A stretch of 64,000 bases of DNA, from positions 2,666,001 through 2,730,000 of the forward strand of contig NZ_CP029194.1 in assembly GCF_008642375.1 (NCBI RefSeq), read 5' to 3'. This stretch comes from Streptomyces venezuelae. GTDB taxonomy: Bacteria; Actinomycetota; Actinomycetes; Streptomycetales; Streptomycetaceae. Both the position numbers and the translations under genes were made by a program. This document shows positions 43,644 to 56,199 of this stretch, piece after piece. The notes beneath the pieces are model-generated. The model saw only the letters and a program-made list of their open reading frames with translations, was not told where the DNA came from and ran no database searches. Numbering within the stretch: position 1 is the stretch's first letter; each line of letters starts with the position of its first letter.

Positions 43644-44639
43644 TCAGGCGGCCCTTGCGCCCCCCGCGCGGTACTCGCCCGGCGTCACCCCGAACCACTT
43701 GCGGAAGGCGAGGTGGAAGCCGACGGCGCTCTGGTAGCCGATACGGGCGGGCAGGGCGGACTGCGGGAGCGACGTCTCGGTGAGGAGCCGTACGGCCTCC
43801 TGCATGCGGCGGGCGGCGAGGTAGCGGGCCGGGGACTCGCCGACGAGCTCGCGGAAGGCGGCGGTGAAGGCGGAGCGGGACATGCCGACCTCCCGGGCGA
43901 GGGAGTCGATCCGCCATGGCTCGGCGAAGCGGGTCGTGATCATCACCACCGCCCGGCTGATGCCGGGGTGCCGCAGCATGGGCAACGAGGCCGGGCTGCC
44001 CGCGAGTTCACGCAGCAGCGGGCGGAGCGCGAGGACGAGCGCCATCTCGAAGGCGCGCAGGGTGATGAGCCGGTCGCCGGGTCCGACGGGCCGGTCGGGG
44101 GAGGCGAGCAGCCTGAGGGTGTCACGGAGCAGCGGCTCGCGGTCGACCTGGGCGCGGTCGAGGACGAGGGCCCAGGGCAGGGAGGTGTAGAGGCCGGTGG
44201 CGGCGCCGGCGTCGTAGTGGAGTCCGGCGCAGAGCAGCCGGGCCTCGGGGCCCGTGCCCTCGATGACGATCTCGCCGGAGGTGCCGGGCTGCCGTTCGGG
44301 CAGGACGGCCTTGAGGGGGACGCCCTGGCGCTCGGGGCGGTCGGCGAGGCGGTGCGCGGTGCCGGTGGGGAAGACGACGAGGTCGCCGGCGTGCAGCTCG
44401 ACGGAGGCCTCTCCGTCGGTGGTGATCCAGCAGTCGCCCTCGACGACGTAGTGGAGGACGGCGCAGCTGCGTTCGGCGTCGCCTTCGATGGCCCAGGGGG
44501 CCCGGACGTGCCAGCGACTGTCGAAGACGCCGGTGAGCCGGAGGGGTTTCAGGAGCTCGGTCAGCAGGTCCTCGTGCTCGGCACCGGGCTGAGCATCGTG
44601 CTCGCGCCGGTCGTGACGGTCGGTTCCCACGGTATCCAT
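43644..44639 (-). CDS. AraC-family transcriptional regulator (cupin sensor)
   Basis: 331 residues. N-terminal cupin_6 domain (VLHYVVEGDCWITTD, HAGDLVVFPTGTAHRL). C-terminal double helix-turn-helix includes RIDSLAREVGMSRSAFTAAFR and RIGYQSAVGFHLAFRKWFGV. ATG at 44639 follows AAGGATC. It is divergent from the NmrA-like gene and upstream of the HpaB operon, and probably controls both in response to an aromatic ligand. Confidence 0.9.
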   Translation of the reverse strand: MDTVGTDRHDRREHDAQPGAEHEDLLTELLKPLRLTGVFDSRWHVRAPWAIEGDAERSCAVLHYVVEGDCWITTDGEASVELHAGDLVVFPTGTAHRLADRPERQGVPLKAVLPERQPGTSGEIVIEGTGPEARLLCAGLHYDAGAATGLYTSLPWALVLDRAQVDREPLLRDTLRLLASPDRPVGPGDRLITLRAFEMALVLALRPLLRELAGSPASLPMLRHPGISRAVVMITTRFAEPWRIDSLAREVGMSRSAFTAAFRELVGESPARYLAARRMQEAVRLLTETSLPQSALPARIGYQSAVGFHLAFRKWFGVTPGEYRAGGARAA

Positions 44640-44667
44640 GGACGATCCTTCAACTTCCGCCCCGGTT

Positions 44668-44680
44668 TGTTAATTGAACA
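44668..44680. promoter_or_regulatory. AT-rich inverted repeat between AraC and NmrA-like genes
   Basis: TGTTAATTGAACA, symmetric at all but one pair. Such an AT-rich dyad stands out in this GC-rich DNA and lies in the 118-base divergent promoter region. Confidence 0.5.
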
Positions 44681-44757
44681 GCCGAAGCCGCCGCGACGAG
44701 CCTGGAAGGCAGCCGGCACGACAGCAGCGACAGCCTATCGAAGGGCCTCAGAAAGAC

Positions 44758-45699
44758 ATGTCCAGTGAGATTCCGATGCGGGTGGCGGTCGTGGGCGCGA
44801 CCGGATTCCAGGGCGGTGCGGTGGCCCGTCTGCTGGCCGAGCGGCACCACCGGGTCCGCGCCCTGACGCGGCGCCCGGAGGCCGACCGGCCGCCGCTGCC
44901 GGGGGCCTTCTTCCTCGCCGGCGACCTGGGGCGGCCGGGCGACGTGCGGCGGCTCTTCGAGGGGACGACGCACGCGTTCGTCACGATGCCGCTGGTGTAC
45001 GACCCGGAGCGGGTGGAGGCGTACGCGCGGAACATCGCGGACGCGGCCCTGCGCGCGGGCACGGTCCGGCTGGTCCTGAACACCAACACCCGTGTCCCGC
45101 ACGCCCCGACGGGGTTCCCGGCGTTCGAGACGCGGCGCCTCGCGGAGCGGGTGCTGCGGGACAGCGGGGTGCCGCTCGTGGTGGTCAGGCCGCCGGTCTA
45201 CCTCGACAACCTCTTCTCGCCGTGGAACGGTCCCGCGCTCGTCGACGAGGGCGTGCTCGCCTATCCGCTGCCGGAGTCGGCGCGGACGGCGTGGCTCTCG
45301 CACCGGGGTCTGGCGGAGGCGGCGCTGGCGGCGCTGACCCGGGAGGGCCTGGAGGGGCGGACGTTCGACATCGGCGGTGCGGCGGCGCTGACGGGCGGGG
45401 AGCTCGCGGCGGCCTTCGGCCGGGGCCTCGGCCGGGCCGTGCGCTATCAGGAGCTGGATCCGGTCGACTTCGAGCACGGGCTCGCCGGGCTCCTCGGTCC
45501 GGCGGCGGCGGCCGGGGTGGCGGGGATCTACCACTACATGGCGAGCGGCGCGGATCCGCTGCTCATGGCGGACGACGACGGGGTGTCGGCGGAGGCGCTG
45601 GCGCTCGAACAGGCCCCGGTGGAGGAGTGGGTGGCCCGCCAGCCGTGGCAGGTCTGGTCGACGGACGCGGAGGAACCGGACGCCTCCCCGCGCCGCTGA
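44758..45699 (+). CDS. NmrA-like NAD(P)-binding protein
   Basis: 313 residues, atypical short-chain dehydrogenase. Rossmann motif VAVVGATGFQGGAVARLLAE (about 9-28), then GDLGRPGDVRRLF and VVVRPPVYLDNLFSPW. The YxxxK catalytic pair is not evident, as in NmrA and azoreductase-like proteins, which can be redox sensors or reductases. The ribosome binding site before ATG 44758 is weak (GAAAG). Divergent from the AraC regulator and ends in a strong terminator. It could reduce a product of the oxygenases; this is inference. Confidence 0.8.
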   Translation: MSSEIPMRVAVVGATGFQGGAVARLLAERHHRVRALTRRPEADRPPLPGAFFLAGDLGRPGDVRRLFEGTTHAFVTMPLVYDPERVEAYARNIADAALRAGTVRLVLNTNTRVPHAPTGFPAFETRRLAERVLRDSGVPLVVVRPPVYLDNLFSPWNGPALVDEGVLAYPLPESARTAWLSHRGLAEAALAALTREGLEGRTFDIGGAAALTGGELAAAFGRGLGRAVRYQELDPVDFEHGLAGLLGPAAAAGVAGIYHYMASGADPLLMADDDGVSAEALALEQAPVEEWVARQPWQVWSTDAEEPDASPRR

Positions 45700-45760
45700 C
45701 CCACCCGTCGTCCCGCCCGCCGTCCCACCGCCGGTCCGTGTCTCCGGCCCGCTCGTGAAG

Positions 45761-45790
45761 AGCCCCGCCTCCGCCGAGGCGGGGCTTTTT
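45761..45790 (+). terminator. Rho-independent terminator of NmrA-like gene
   Basis: AGCCCCGCCTC (45761-45771) pairs with GAGGCGGGGCT (45776-45786), loop CGCC, followed by TTTT. It isolates the accessory cluster from glgE. Confidence 0.92.
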
Positions 45791-45959
45791 CGGTCGTCCG
45801 TTCGCTTGCCGGTACGGCTACGTCCTAGTAGTTAACAAAGCGCCGGATTGCCCACCCGAGAACTGTGGGAAGGCTCCTCCGGTACCCAGACCCCCGGACC
45901 CCCTGAAACCCGTACTCCCTGTGGACCCGCCATTCGAGTGAACGCGGACAGGAGCCGTC

Positions 45960-48043
45960 ATGCCCGCAACCCGCCGGCCGCCGACGGAGCTAGAAAGAGC
46001 GCACCACCACCCGCACCCCCGTAACCCGTCAGGTGATGCTGTGAATCCGCTCATGGGACGCATTCCCGTACTGGACGTACGCCCGCTGGTCGACTGTGGC
46101 CGGCGCCCCGCGAAAGCGGTGGCAGGAGAGACCTTCGAGGTGACGGCGACCGTCTTCCGCGAGGGGCACGACGCGGTCGCCGCCAATGTCGTATTGCGCG
46201 GCCCGTCCGGCCGCCCCGGCCCGTGGACCCCGATGCGCGAACTGGCCCCCGGTACCGACCGGTGGGGCGCCGAGGTCACCCCGGACGCCGAGGGCTCGTG
46301 GACGTACACCGTCGAGGCGTGGAGCGATCCGGTGGCCACCTGGCGGCACACCGCGAAGATCAAGATCCCGGCCGGGATCGACTCCGAACTCGTCCTCGCA
46401 GAGGGCGCCGAGCTGCACGAGCGGGCCGCGAAGGGCGTCCCGAAGAAGGGCGGCGGCCGGGAGGCCGTGCTGGCCGCCGCGGACGCGCTGCGCGATGTCT
46501 CCCGCCCGGCGGCGGTCCGGCTCGCGGCGGCGCTCGCGCCGCGCGTCGTCGAGTCGCTCGACCGCCACCCGCTGCGCGAACTCCTTTCCTCCTCCCCCGC
46601 GTTGCCGCTGCAGGTGGAGCGGGAGCGGGCGCTGTTCGGCTCCTGGTACGAGTTCTTCCCGCGCTCGGAGGGCGCGCGGAAGGTCAAGGGCCGTACGGTG
46701 CCGGGGAACTTCCGCACCGCGTCCGAACGGCTGCCGGCGGTCGCGGCGATGGGCTTCGACGTGGTGTACCTGCCGCCGGTCCACCCGATCGGCGAGACCC
46801 ACCGCAAGGGCCCGAACAACTCCCTCTCGGCGTCCCCGAACGACGTGGGCGTGCCGTGGGCGATCGGCTCCCCGGAGGGCGGGCACGACGCGCTCCACCC
46901 GGACCTCGGCACCTTCGAGGACTTCGACGCCTTCGTGGCGCGGGCCCGGGAGCTGCGTCTGGAGATCGCGCTGGACTTCGCGCTCCAGTGTTCGCCGGAC
47001 CATCCGTGGGTGGAGAAGCACCCGGAGTGGTTCCGCCACCGGCCGGACGGTTCGATCGCGTACGCGGAGAACCCGCCGAAGAAGTACCAGGACATCTATC
47101 CGATCGATTTCGACGGTGCCGCCGACAACATGGACGGGATCGTCGCGGAGACCGTGCGGGTGCTGCGGTTCTGGATGGACCACGGGGTGCGGATCTTCCG
47201 CGTGGACAACCCGCACACCAAGCCGGTGGTGTTCTGGGAGCGGGTGATCGGCGAGATCAACCGGGCCGATCCGGACGTGATCTTCCTGGCGGAGGCGTTC
47301 ACGCGGCCGGCGATGATGCGGACGCTCGGGGCGATCGGTTTCCAGCAGTCGTACACGTACTTCACCTGGCGCAACACCAAGGAGGAGCTGACGGAGTACG
47401 TCACCGAGCTGTCCGGCGAGACGGCGGCGCAGATGCGTCCGAACTTCTTCGTGAACACCCCCGACATCCTGCACGCCTACCTCCAGGAGGGCGGCCGGCC
47501 CGCGTTCGAGGCGCGGGCGGTGCTCGCGGCGACCCTCTCGCCCTCCTGGGGCATGTACGCCGGGTACGAGCTGTGCGAGGGCACCCCGCTGCGGGCCGGG
47601 AGTGAGGAGTACCTGGACTCGGAGAAGTACGAACTCAGGCCCCGCGACTGGGAGTCGGCGGAGCGGGCGGGGGCGACGATCACGCCGCTCATCACCGCCC
47701 TGAACCGGATCAGGCGCCGCCACCCGGCCCTCCGCAGGCTGCGGAACATCACCTTCCACGAGACCGACAACGCGCAGGTGATCGCGTACTCGAAGCGCTC
47801 GGGTTCGAACATCGTTCTGGTGGTCGTCAACCTCGACCCGCACCACACCCAGGAGGCTTCACTCTCGTTGAACATGCCGGAACTCGGCCTCGACTGGCAC
47901 GAGACCGTGCCGGTGCGCGACGAGCTCACCGGCGAGACCTATCACTGGGGCAGGGCCAGTTACGTGCGCCTGGAACCGGGTGTCACACCCGCGCACGTCC
48001 TCGTCCTGCGACCGTCCCCGCAGACCGGAGGGTCACCCACATC

Positions 48044-48047
<4 letters not shown>
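45960..48047 (+). CDS. glgE: Alpha-1,4-glucan:maltose-1-phosphate maltosyltransferase
   Basis: 695 residues. GH13_3 enzyme that extends alpha-1,4 glucan with maltose from maltose-1-phosphate. N-terminal beta-sandwich (about 35-150, [11 protein letters not shown] and [15 protein letters not shown]), a helical insert, then the barrel with [15 protein letters not shown] (nucleophile Asp) and [10 protein letters not shown] (acid Glu). ATG at 45960 follows CAGGAGC. Its stop overlaps the treS start (ATGA). First gene of the glgE-treS-mak-glgB block; an AT-rich CCTAGTAGTTAACAAAG at 45824-45840 may be part of its promoter. Confidence 0.95.
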
Positions 48048-49756
<1,709 letters not shown>

Positions 49757-50002
49757 CCGCCGGTCAGTTCGGATTTCGTCCGGGGTGGGACGGTTTCCCC
49801 CGTCCCCCTCTGGGCACTGTGTCCCACACACGTTCCACGTCACGATTCAGGTCCATACGGGCCTTCTTGCCGGGCCCATACGGATCTTCCCCTTCCGACA
49901 CGTCCCGCACTTCCGGACAGTCCAAGCCGCCATCCGGGACACTCTGCGCATTTGAACGCATACAACAGCCAACTGCGCGCCCCGGGGAAAGGACGCGATG
50001 CC

Positions 50003-51352
50003 ATGCCGGAGACCGCATCCACCACCCGGGCCCCGGACGCCCTCCTTCCGTCCCTCGCTCCCCTGCTCCACGAATGGCTGCCTCGGCAGCGCTGGTTCGC
50101 GGGCAAGGGCCGCCGGGTCATCGGATTCACGCTGGACGCGGCCACCGAGCTGCTCCCCCTGGACGGCGCGGGACCCGGTCTCCTCCATCTGCTCGTACGG
50201 GTCGACCAGCCCGGCCGCCCGGCCGGCACGCCCGCCGACTGCTACCAACTGCTCCTGGGCGTACGGACCCAGCTGCCGCCCCGCCTCGCCCCCGCCCTGA
50301 TCGGGCGGATCCGGCAGGGCCCGCTCGCCGGACGCGCGGTCTACGAGGGGCTGCGCGACCCGCGGCTCGCGGGACTCCTCTACGAGCGGCTGCGCTCCCC
50401 GGGCCGGACCGGCCCCCTGCGCTTCCACGCCACCACCGCGCTCCCGCCCGCGCTCGCCCCTCGCATGCTCGACGCGGAGCAGTCCAACTCGTCCCTGGTG
50501 TACGGGGATTCCTTCATCCTGAAGATCTTCCGGAGGGTCAGCCCAGGGGCCAACCCGGACCTCGAACTGCCTCTCGCCCTGAGCCGGGCCGGATGCGCGC
50601 GCGTACCGGCCCCCGTCGCCTGGTTCGAGTCGGGGGCCGCGACCCTCGGCGTCCTCCAGCCGTACCTCCGGGACTCCCGGGACGGCTGGCGGCTCGCGCT
50701 CGACGCGCTCGCCGACGGCCGGGAGTTCACCACCGAGGCGCGGGCGCTCGGCCGGGCCACGGCCGAGGTGCACCTCGCGCTCGCCGGCGCACTGCCGACC
50801 CTGCGGCTGCCGCGGTCCGAGACCGAGCACCTCGCCGCGGCGATGGACCGGCGGCTGCACGCCGCGGCGCAGGCGGTGCCGGCGCTCCTGCCGTACGTGC
50901 CGGGGCTGCGGGCCGTCTTCGCGGCGGCGGGCGAGGCGCCCGGCGCGGGGGCGCTCCAGCGCATCCACGGCGACCTGCACCTGGGGCAGACCCTGCGGGG
51001 ATCGGACGGCGGCTGGGCCGTCATCGACTTCGAGGGCGAGCCGGCGAAGCCGCTGGACGAGCGGCGGAGTCCGCAGCCCACGGTCCGGGACGTCGCGGGC
51101 ATGCTCCGCTCCTTCGACTACGCGGCCCGCACCCACCGGCCGTGGAACGCGGACTGGGCGGCGCGCTGCCGGGCCGCGTACTGCACGGGCTACGCCGAGG
51201 CGGCGGGCGTCGACCCGCGCGCCGACCCGGCGCTCCTGCGCGCCTACGAGACCGACAAGGCGGTCTACGAGGTCGTGTACGAGGCCCGGCACCGTCCGGA
51301 CTGGCTCCCGGTGCCCATGTCCGCGATCGAACGTCTCGCCGCACCCCGGTGA
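50003..51352 (+). CDS. mak: Maltokinase (Pep2)
   Basis: 449 residues. Phosphorylates maltose to maltose-1-phosphate, the GlgE donor. N-terminal cap EWLPRQRWFAGKGR is the family signature. Kinase motifs are IHGDLHLGQTL (catalytic loop) and VIDFEGEP (metal-binding Asp). ATG at 50003 follows AAAGGA; upstream in-frame TTG at 49952 is unlikely. A 246-base gap after treS suggests it has its own promoter as well. Confidence 0.93.
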   Translation: MPETASTTRAPDALLPSLAPLLHEWLPRQRWFAGKGRRVIGFTLDAATELLPLDGAGPGLLHLLVRVDQPGRPAGTPADCYQLLLGVRTQLPPRLAPALIGRIRQGPLAGRAVYEGLRDPRLAGLLYERLRSPGRTGPLRFHATTALPPALAPRMLDAEQSNSSLVYGDSFILKIFRRVSPGANPDLELPLALSRAGCARVPAPVAWFESGAATLGVLQPYLRDSRDGWRLALDALADGREFTTEARALGRATAEVHLALAGALPTLRLPRSETEHLAAAMDRRLHAAAQAVPALLPYVPGLRAVFAAAGEAPGAGALQRIHGDLHLGQTLRGSDGGWAVIDFEGEPAKPLDERRSPQPTVRDVAGMLRSFDYAARTHRPWNADWAARCRAAYCTGYAEAAGVDPRADPALLRAYETDKAVYEVVYEARHRPDWLPVPMSAIERLAAPR

Positions 51353-51375
51353 TCCGACCCGCCCACACGGCCGGC

Positions 51376-51399
51376 CGCCCCGCCCCGACGGGCGGGGCG
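51376..51399 (+). terminator. Hairpin between mak and glgB
   Basis: CGCCCCGCCC (51376-51385) pairs with GGGCGGGGCG (51390-51399), loop CGAC. No T-run. A partial terminator or attenuator that could lower glgB relative to mak. Confidence 0.6.
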
Positions 51400-51565
51400 C
51401 CGGACCCGTTCGGCCCAGTCGCCGGGGGCGCTCGCGCCGCTCCCGCCTGCGGCGACCCGCACGCGCCCCGTTCGGCCGAGTGTCCCGCGCGCGCGGGACG
51501 CCGTTTCCTACACCGTAGACCCGTACACCCGTACCCCTCGTTCCCGCCCTCCAGGAGGCACCCCC

Positions 51566-53833
51566 GTGACCGCCCGATCCGCAGGCAAGACGTCCCGCGC
51601 CCGGAAGACGCCCGCACCGGACCGGACCGCCGTACGGAAGGCGCCACCCATCGGTCCGGGTGACCGGGCCCGGCTGCTCGCGGGCGAGCACCACGACCCG
51701 CACAGCGTGCTGGGCGCGCATCCGGTCAAGGGCGGCGTCGTCGTGCGTGTGCTCCGCCCGTGGGCCAAGGAGGTGACGGTCCTGGCGAAGGGCCGTCGCG
51801 TCACCCTCCACGACGAGGGCGACGGCCTCTTCTCGGGCCTGCTGCCGCTGCTGCGGAAGGTGCCCGCGTACGAGCTGCGCGTGCGGTACGAGGACGGCGG
51901 CGAGGAGCTCGCCGTCGTCGACCCGTACCGCTTCCTGCCCTCCCTCGGCGAGCTGGACCTGCATCTCATCGGCGAGGGGCGGCACGAGGAGCTGTGGACG
52001 GCGCTCGGCGCCCACGTCCTGACCCACGAGGGCGTCTCCGGCACCCGGTTCGCGGTCTGGGCGCCGAACGCCCGGGGCGTCCGCGTCACCGGCGACTTCA
52101 CCCACTGGGACGGCACGGCGCTGCCGATGCGCTCGCTGGGTTCGACGGGCGTGTGGGAGCTGTTCGTGCCGGGCATCGGTGAGGGGGCGGTCTACAAGTT
52201 CGACATCGCCCGGCCGGACGGGTCGCACACCGTGCGCGCGGACCCGATGGCCCGCCGCACCGAGTGCCCGCCGAACACCGCGTCGGTCGTCACCGCCTCG
52301 CACCACGAGTGGGACGACGCCGAGTGGCTGGCGCGGCGCGGCTCCCGCCCGCACCACGAGGCGCCGCTCTCCGTCTACGAGCTCCATCTGCCGTCCTGGC
52401 GGCCTGGCCTGACGTACCGGCAGCTCGCGGAGCAGCTGCCGGACTACGTGCGCGACCTCGGCTTCACGCACGTGGAGTTCATGGCCGTCGCCGAGCATCC
52501 GTTCAGCGGCTCCTGGGGCTACCAGGTCACCGGCTTCTACGCGCCGACGGCCCGGATGGGCACCCCCGACGACTTCAAGTACCTGGTGGACGCCCTGCAC
52601 CGGGCCGGGATCGGGGTCCTGATGGACTGGGTCCCGGCGCACTTCCCGAAGGACGACTGGGCGCTCGCCGAGTTCGACGGCCGCCCGCTGTACGAGCACG
52701 AGGACCCGCGCCGTTCGCACCATCCCGACTGGGGGACCCTGGAGTTCGACTACGGGCGCAAGGAGGTGCGGAACTTCCTCGTCGCCAACGCCGTCTACTG
52801 GTGCCAGGAGTTCCACCTCGACGGGTTGCGGGTGGACGCGGTGGCCTCGATGCTCTACCTGGACTACTCGCGCGAGCACGGCGAGTGGCTGCCGAACGAG
52901 TTCGGCGGCCGGGAGAACCTGGACGCGGTGGCCTTCCTCCAGGAGATGAACGCCACGGTCTACCGCCGCTGCCCGGGGATCGTCACCTTCGCCGAGGAGT
53001 CCACGGCCTGGGACGGGGTGACGCGGGCGACGGACCAGGTGGGCCCCGGCGGCTTCGGCGGCCTCGGCTTCGGCATGAAGTGGAACATGGGCTGGATGCA
53101 CGACTCGCTCGGCTACGTGGCGAAGGAGCCGGTGCACCGCAAGTACCACCACCACGAGATGACCTTCTCGATGGTCTACGCGTACAGCGAGAACTACATC
53201 CTGCCGATCTCCCACGACGAGGTCGTGCACGGCAAGCGGTCGCTGGTGTCGAAGATGCCGGGCGACTGGTGGCAGCAGCGGGCGAACCACCGGGCCTACC
53301 TGGGCTTCATGTGGGCACACCCCGGCAAGCAACTGCTCTTCATGGGGCAGGAGTTCGCGCAGGGCGGGGAGTGGTCGGCGGAGCACGGGCCCGACTGGTG
53401 GCTGCTCGACCCGGCGTACGGCGCGGAGCCCGACCACCGGGGCGTACGGGACCTGGTGCGGGACCTGAACACGGTGTACTCCGCGAGTCCCTCGCTCTGG
53501 GAGCGGGACACCGCCCCGGACGGCTTCCAGTGGGTGGTCGGGGACGCCGCCGAGGACAACGTCTTCGCGTTCCTGCGCTTCGACGGCTTCGGCTCCCCGC
53601 TGCTCGCGGTCTCCAACTTCTCGCCGGTCGTGCGGCACGACTACCGGCTGGGCGTGCCGGACACCTTCGCCGCCTGGTCGGAGGTGCTCAACACGGACGA
53701 CGCCCGGTACGGCGGCGGGCACGTGGTGGGCACCGACCCGGTGAAGACCGAGTCGGTGCCGTGGCACGGCCGTGCGGCGAGCCTGCGGATGACGCTGCCG
53801 CCGCTGGCGACGGTCTGGCTCAGGCCGGCCTGA
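51566..53833 (+). CDS. glgB: 1,4-alpha-glucan branching enzyme
   Basis: 755 residues, slightly long because of a 35-residue basic Thr/Lys/Ala N-terminus. Two N-terminal CBM48-like domains ([30 protein letters not shown]), then the GH13_9 barrel with [18 protein letters not shown] (Asp), VTFAEEST (Glu) and [10 protein letters not shown] (Asp). Adds alpha-1,6 branches to GlgE-made glucan. GTG at 51566 follows CAGGAGG. Its last 14 bases overlap the end of the convergent HelR-like gene. Confidence 0.96.
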   Translation: MTARSAGKTSRARKTPAPDRTAVRKAPPIGPGDRARLLAGEHHDPHSVLGAHPVKGGVVVRVLRPWAKEVTVLAKGRRVTLHDEGDGLFSGLLPLLRKVPAYELRVRYEDGGEELAVVDPYRFLPSLGELDLHLIGEGRHEELWTALGAHVLTHEGVSGTRFAVWAPNARGVRVTGDFTHWDGTALPMRSLGSTGVWELFVPGIGEGAVYKFDIARPDGSHTVRADPMARRTECPPNTASVVTASHHEWDDAEWLARRGSRPHHEAPLSVYELHLPSWRPGLTYRQLAEQLPDYVRDLGFTHVEFMAVAEHPFSGSWGYQVTGFYAPTARMGTPDDFKYLVDALHRAGIGVLMDWVPAHFPKDDWALAEFDGRPLYEHEDPRRSHHPDWGTLEFDYGRKEVRNFLVANAVYWCQEFHLDGLRVDAVASMLYLDYSREHGEWLPNEFGGRENLDAVAFLQEMNATVYRRCPGIVTFAEESTAWDGVTRATDQVGPGGFGGLGFGMKWNMGWMHDSLGYVAKEPVHRKYHHHEMTFSMVYAYSENYILPISHDEVVHGKRSLVSKMPGDWWQQRANHRAYLGFMWAHPGKQLLFMGQEFAQGGEWSAEHGPDWWLLDPAYGAEPDHRGVRDLVRDLNTVYSASPSLWERDTAPDGFQWVVGDAAEDNVFAFLRFDGFGSPLLAVSNFSPVVRHDYRLGVPDTFAAWSEVLNTDDARYGGGHVVGTDPVKTESVPWHGRAASLRMTLPPLATVWLRPA

Positions 53834-56054
53834 TGACGCCCAGCCGCTGAGTCGCCCGGGTCAGCGCCACGTACAGGTCGTTGACCCCGTGCGGGGCGCC
53901 GGCCACGATGCCGTCCGGGTCGACGACGAGGACCGTGTCGAACTCCAGGCCCTTCGCCTGCCGGGGGTCCAGCAGGACCACCGGCCGGGTGAGGTCGGGG
54001 GCGGCTCCGTGGGCGGCGTCCGGCAGGGCGGCGACCAGGCCGGGGAGCAGCTCCGGCGGGGCGATCACCGCGAGCCGGCCCTCGGTGCGGAGCTCGGCGG
54101 CGACGGCGTCGGCGGCCTCCTTCACCGGGTCGTCGACCGTGCGGTCCCAGGGCGCGACGCCGGTGGAGCGGACGGACCGGGGCGGCTCGAAGGCCGGGTC
54201 GGCGGTCCGCCGCACCTCGGCGGCGACCTCCATGATCTCGGCGGGCGTGCGGTAGTTGACCCCGAGGCGTACGTGCTCCCAGCGGTCCTGCACGTACGGG
54301 TCGAGGATCCCTTCCCAGGTGCCGACGCCGGCCGGGTCGCCGGTCTGGGCGGGGTCGCCGACCAGCGTCATGGAGCGGGTCGGGCTGCGACGCATGAGGA
54401 GCCGCCAGGCCATCGCGGAGAGCTCCTGGGCCTCGTCGACGATGATGTGGCCGAAGGCCCAGGTGCGGTCCGCGGCGGCGCGCTCGGCGGCGGTCCGGTG
54501 GTCGGCCTCCTCGTGCCGGTCGGCGAACCGCTCGGCGTCGATGATGTCGTGGGCGGAGAGGACCTCGGAGGCGTCCTCGTCGAGCTCCTCCTTGTCCTCG
54601 AACTCGTAGGTCCGCGAGGCGTAACTGACGTCGAGGACGCCCTGCGCGTACTGGATCCGGCGCTGCCGCTCGGCCTCCTGGGCCGCGCGGGCGGCCGAGT
54701 CGTCCTCGCCGAGCAGCTCGGCCGCCTCGTCGAGGAGCGGCACGTCGGCCGGGGTCCACTCGCCGGTGGCGCGCCGGATCGCCGCGGCGTCGGCCTCGTC
54801 GAGGTGGGTGGGCTCGGCGAGGTAGCCGGCCAGGAACTCCTGGGGCGTGAGCTCCGGCCAGAGGGTGTCGACGGCGGCGTGCACGTCGGGGTTGCCGGCG
54901 ATGCCCTTGGCGAGGAGCGCCCGGTCGTCGGGGCCGAGGAAGTTGGGGCCGCCGTACGGGTCGGCGCCGATGCGGTCGGCGAGCTGCTCCGCGAGGGCGT
55001 CCAGGATCCGGAAGACGAAGTAGGGGCGGGCGAGGTTGTGCGGGAGGACGGTCTCGCGGGCCTTGTGGCGGGCCTCCAGGGCCATGTCCCAGTCGATGAC
55101 CAGGTCGCCGTCCTCGTGCGGGACGAGGAGGGGCGCGCCGCGCTCGGGGACCTGCTGGCGGTCGCGTACGGCGGCGGCGAGCGCTCCGGCCATGGCGGCG
55201 GAGCCCTTGACGGCGGCGGCGCGGGGGGTGTCGGTGCCGGTGGCGCGGACGCCGGGGAAGAGCTCGGCGGGGGTGGCGAGCAGGACTCCGGTCTCGCCGA
55301 GGGAGGGCAGGACGTTCCCGATGTAGCCGAGGAAGGCGGGGTTGGGGCCGACGATGTGGACGGCCCGCTTGGCGAGCTGCTCGCGGTGGGCGTAGAGGAG
55401 GTACGCGGCCCGGTGCAGCGCGACGGCGGTCTTGCCGGTGCCGGGGCCGCCCTCGACGACGAGGACGCCCTGGTGCGGGGAGCGGATGATGGCGTCCTGC
55501 TCGGCCTGGATGGTCTGCACGATGTCGTGCATGCGGCCGGTGCGGGCGGCGTCGAGCGCGGCGAGCAGCACCTCGTCGGCGTCGTGGCTCTCGTGTCCGG
55601 TGCGGGTGGCGTCGGCGAGGTCGAGGACCTCGTCGTGGAGGGCGGTGACCTCGCGGCCCCGGGTGCTGATGTGCCGGCGGCGGGAGAGGCCCATGGGCTC
55701 GTAGCCGGTGGCGAGGTAGAAGGGCCTGGCGATCTCGGCGCGCCAGTCGACGACGAGGGGTGTGCGGTGCGGGTCGTCCTTGCGGATGCCGATCCGGCCG
55801 ATGTGGTGGTCGCGGCCGTCGCGGAAGACGAGCCGGCCGAAGCAGAGTCCGCTCTCGCCCGCGTCGAAGGCGGCGAGCAGCCCGGACTGCTCGGCGACGA
55901 TCACGTCCCGTTCGAGCCGGCCCTGGTTGCTGCCGACCCCGGGGGTGCGCAGGGCCTTCCCGACGGCGGCCTCGGCCTCGTCCCTGAGTTCGTCGAGTCG
56001 AGCATAGAGATCGGTGATGAATTGCTGCTCGTTCCGAAATTCCTCGGTTGACAA
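53820..56054 (-). CDS. HelD/HelR-family RNA polymerase-associated ATPase
   Basis: 744 residues, superfamily 1 helicase fold. N-terminal coiled coil ([26 protein letters not shown] region), then Walker [24 protein letters not shown], domain 1[15 protein letters not shown] (Walker B), [22 protein letters not shown] and C-terminal [12 protein letters not shown]. HelD and HelR pull RNA polymerase off DNA and, for HelR, displace rifampicin. Start is TTG at 56054 with GGGAG six bases upstream. No rifamycin-associated element was recognised before it. It overlaps the end of glgB by 14 bases. The HelD versus HelR subclass is not settled. Confidence 0.85.
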   Translation of the reverse strand: MSTEEFRNEQQFITDLYARLDELRDEAEAAVGKALRTPGVGSNQGRLERDVIVAEQSGLLAAFDAGESGLCFGRLVFRDGRDHHIGRIGIRKDDPHRTPLVVDWRAEIARPFYLATGYEPMGLSRRRHISTRGREVTALHDEVLDLADATRTGHESHDADEVLLAALDAARTGRMHDIVQTIQAEQDAIIRSPHQGVLVVEGGPGTGKTAVALHRAAYLLYAHREQLAKRAVHIVGPNPAFLGYIGNVLPSLGETGVLLATPAELFPGVRATGTDTPRAAAVKGSAAMAGALAAAVRDRQQVPERGAPLLVPHEDGDLVIDWDMALEARHKARETVLPHNLARPYFVFRILDALAEQLADRIGADPYGGPNFLGPDDRALLAKGIAGNPDVHAAVDTLWPELTPQEFLAGYLAEPTHLDEADAAAIRRATGEWTPADVPLLDEAAELLGEDDSAARAAQEAERQRRIQYAQGVLDVSYASRTYEFEDKEELDEDASEVLSAHDIIDAERFADRHEEADHRTAAERAAADRTWAFGHIIVDEAQELSAMAWRLLMRRSPTRSMTLVGDPAQTGDPAGVGTWEGILDPYVQDRWEHVRLGVNYRTPAEIMEVAAEVRRTADPAFEPPRSVRSTGVAPWDRTVDDPVKEAADAVAAELRTEGRLAVIAPPELLPGLVAALPDAAHGAAPDLTRPVVLLDPRQAKGLEFDTVLVVDPDGIVAGAPHGVNDLYVALTRATQRLGVIRPA

Positions 56055-56159
56055 TTCGACTCCCGGCGCGATACAGTGCGTTTAGTGAACTTCTCCTGAG
56101 CCTTTCGATGCCCTTTTGGCGTGCAGGCACAGGAACTCATCAATATACGCCTCGCATTC

Positions 56160-56193
56160 CCCCGGCTGTCAATTCCGAGCCGGGGTATTTTTG
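56160..56193 (+). terminator. Terminator-like hairpin just before DUF6817-S1 gene
   Basis: CCCCGGCT (56160-56167) pairs with AGCCGGGG (56178-56185), followed by TATTTTTG and, seven bases later, the ATG. It may be a Rho-independent attenuator. Alternatively TATTTT (56186-56191) may be the -10 of a leaderless promoter. Confidence 0.5.
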
Positions 56194-56199
56194 TGCCCC

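Noticed and set aside
37920-45800. Integrase, transposase, tRNA or target-site repeats bounding the accessory cluster
   Set aside because: None was found. The insertion is inferred from gene order only, and base composition is like the rest of the window.
56055-56199. A rifamycin-associated element upstream of the HelR-like gene
   Set aside because: No sequence close to the published inverted repeat was seen by eye.
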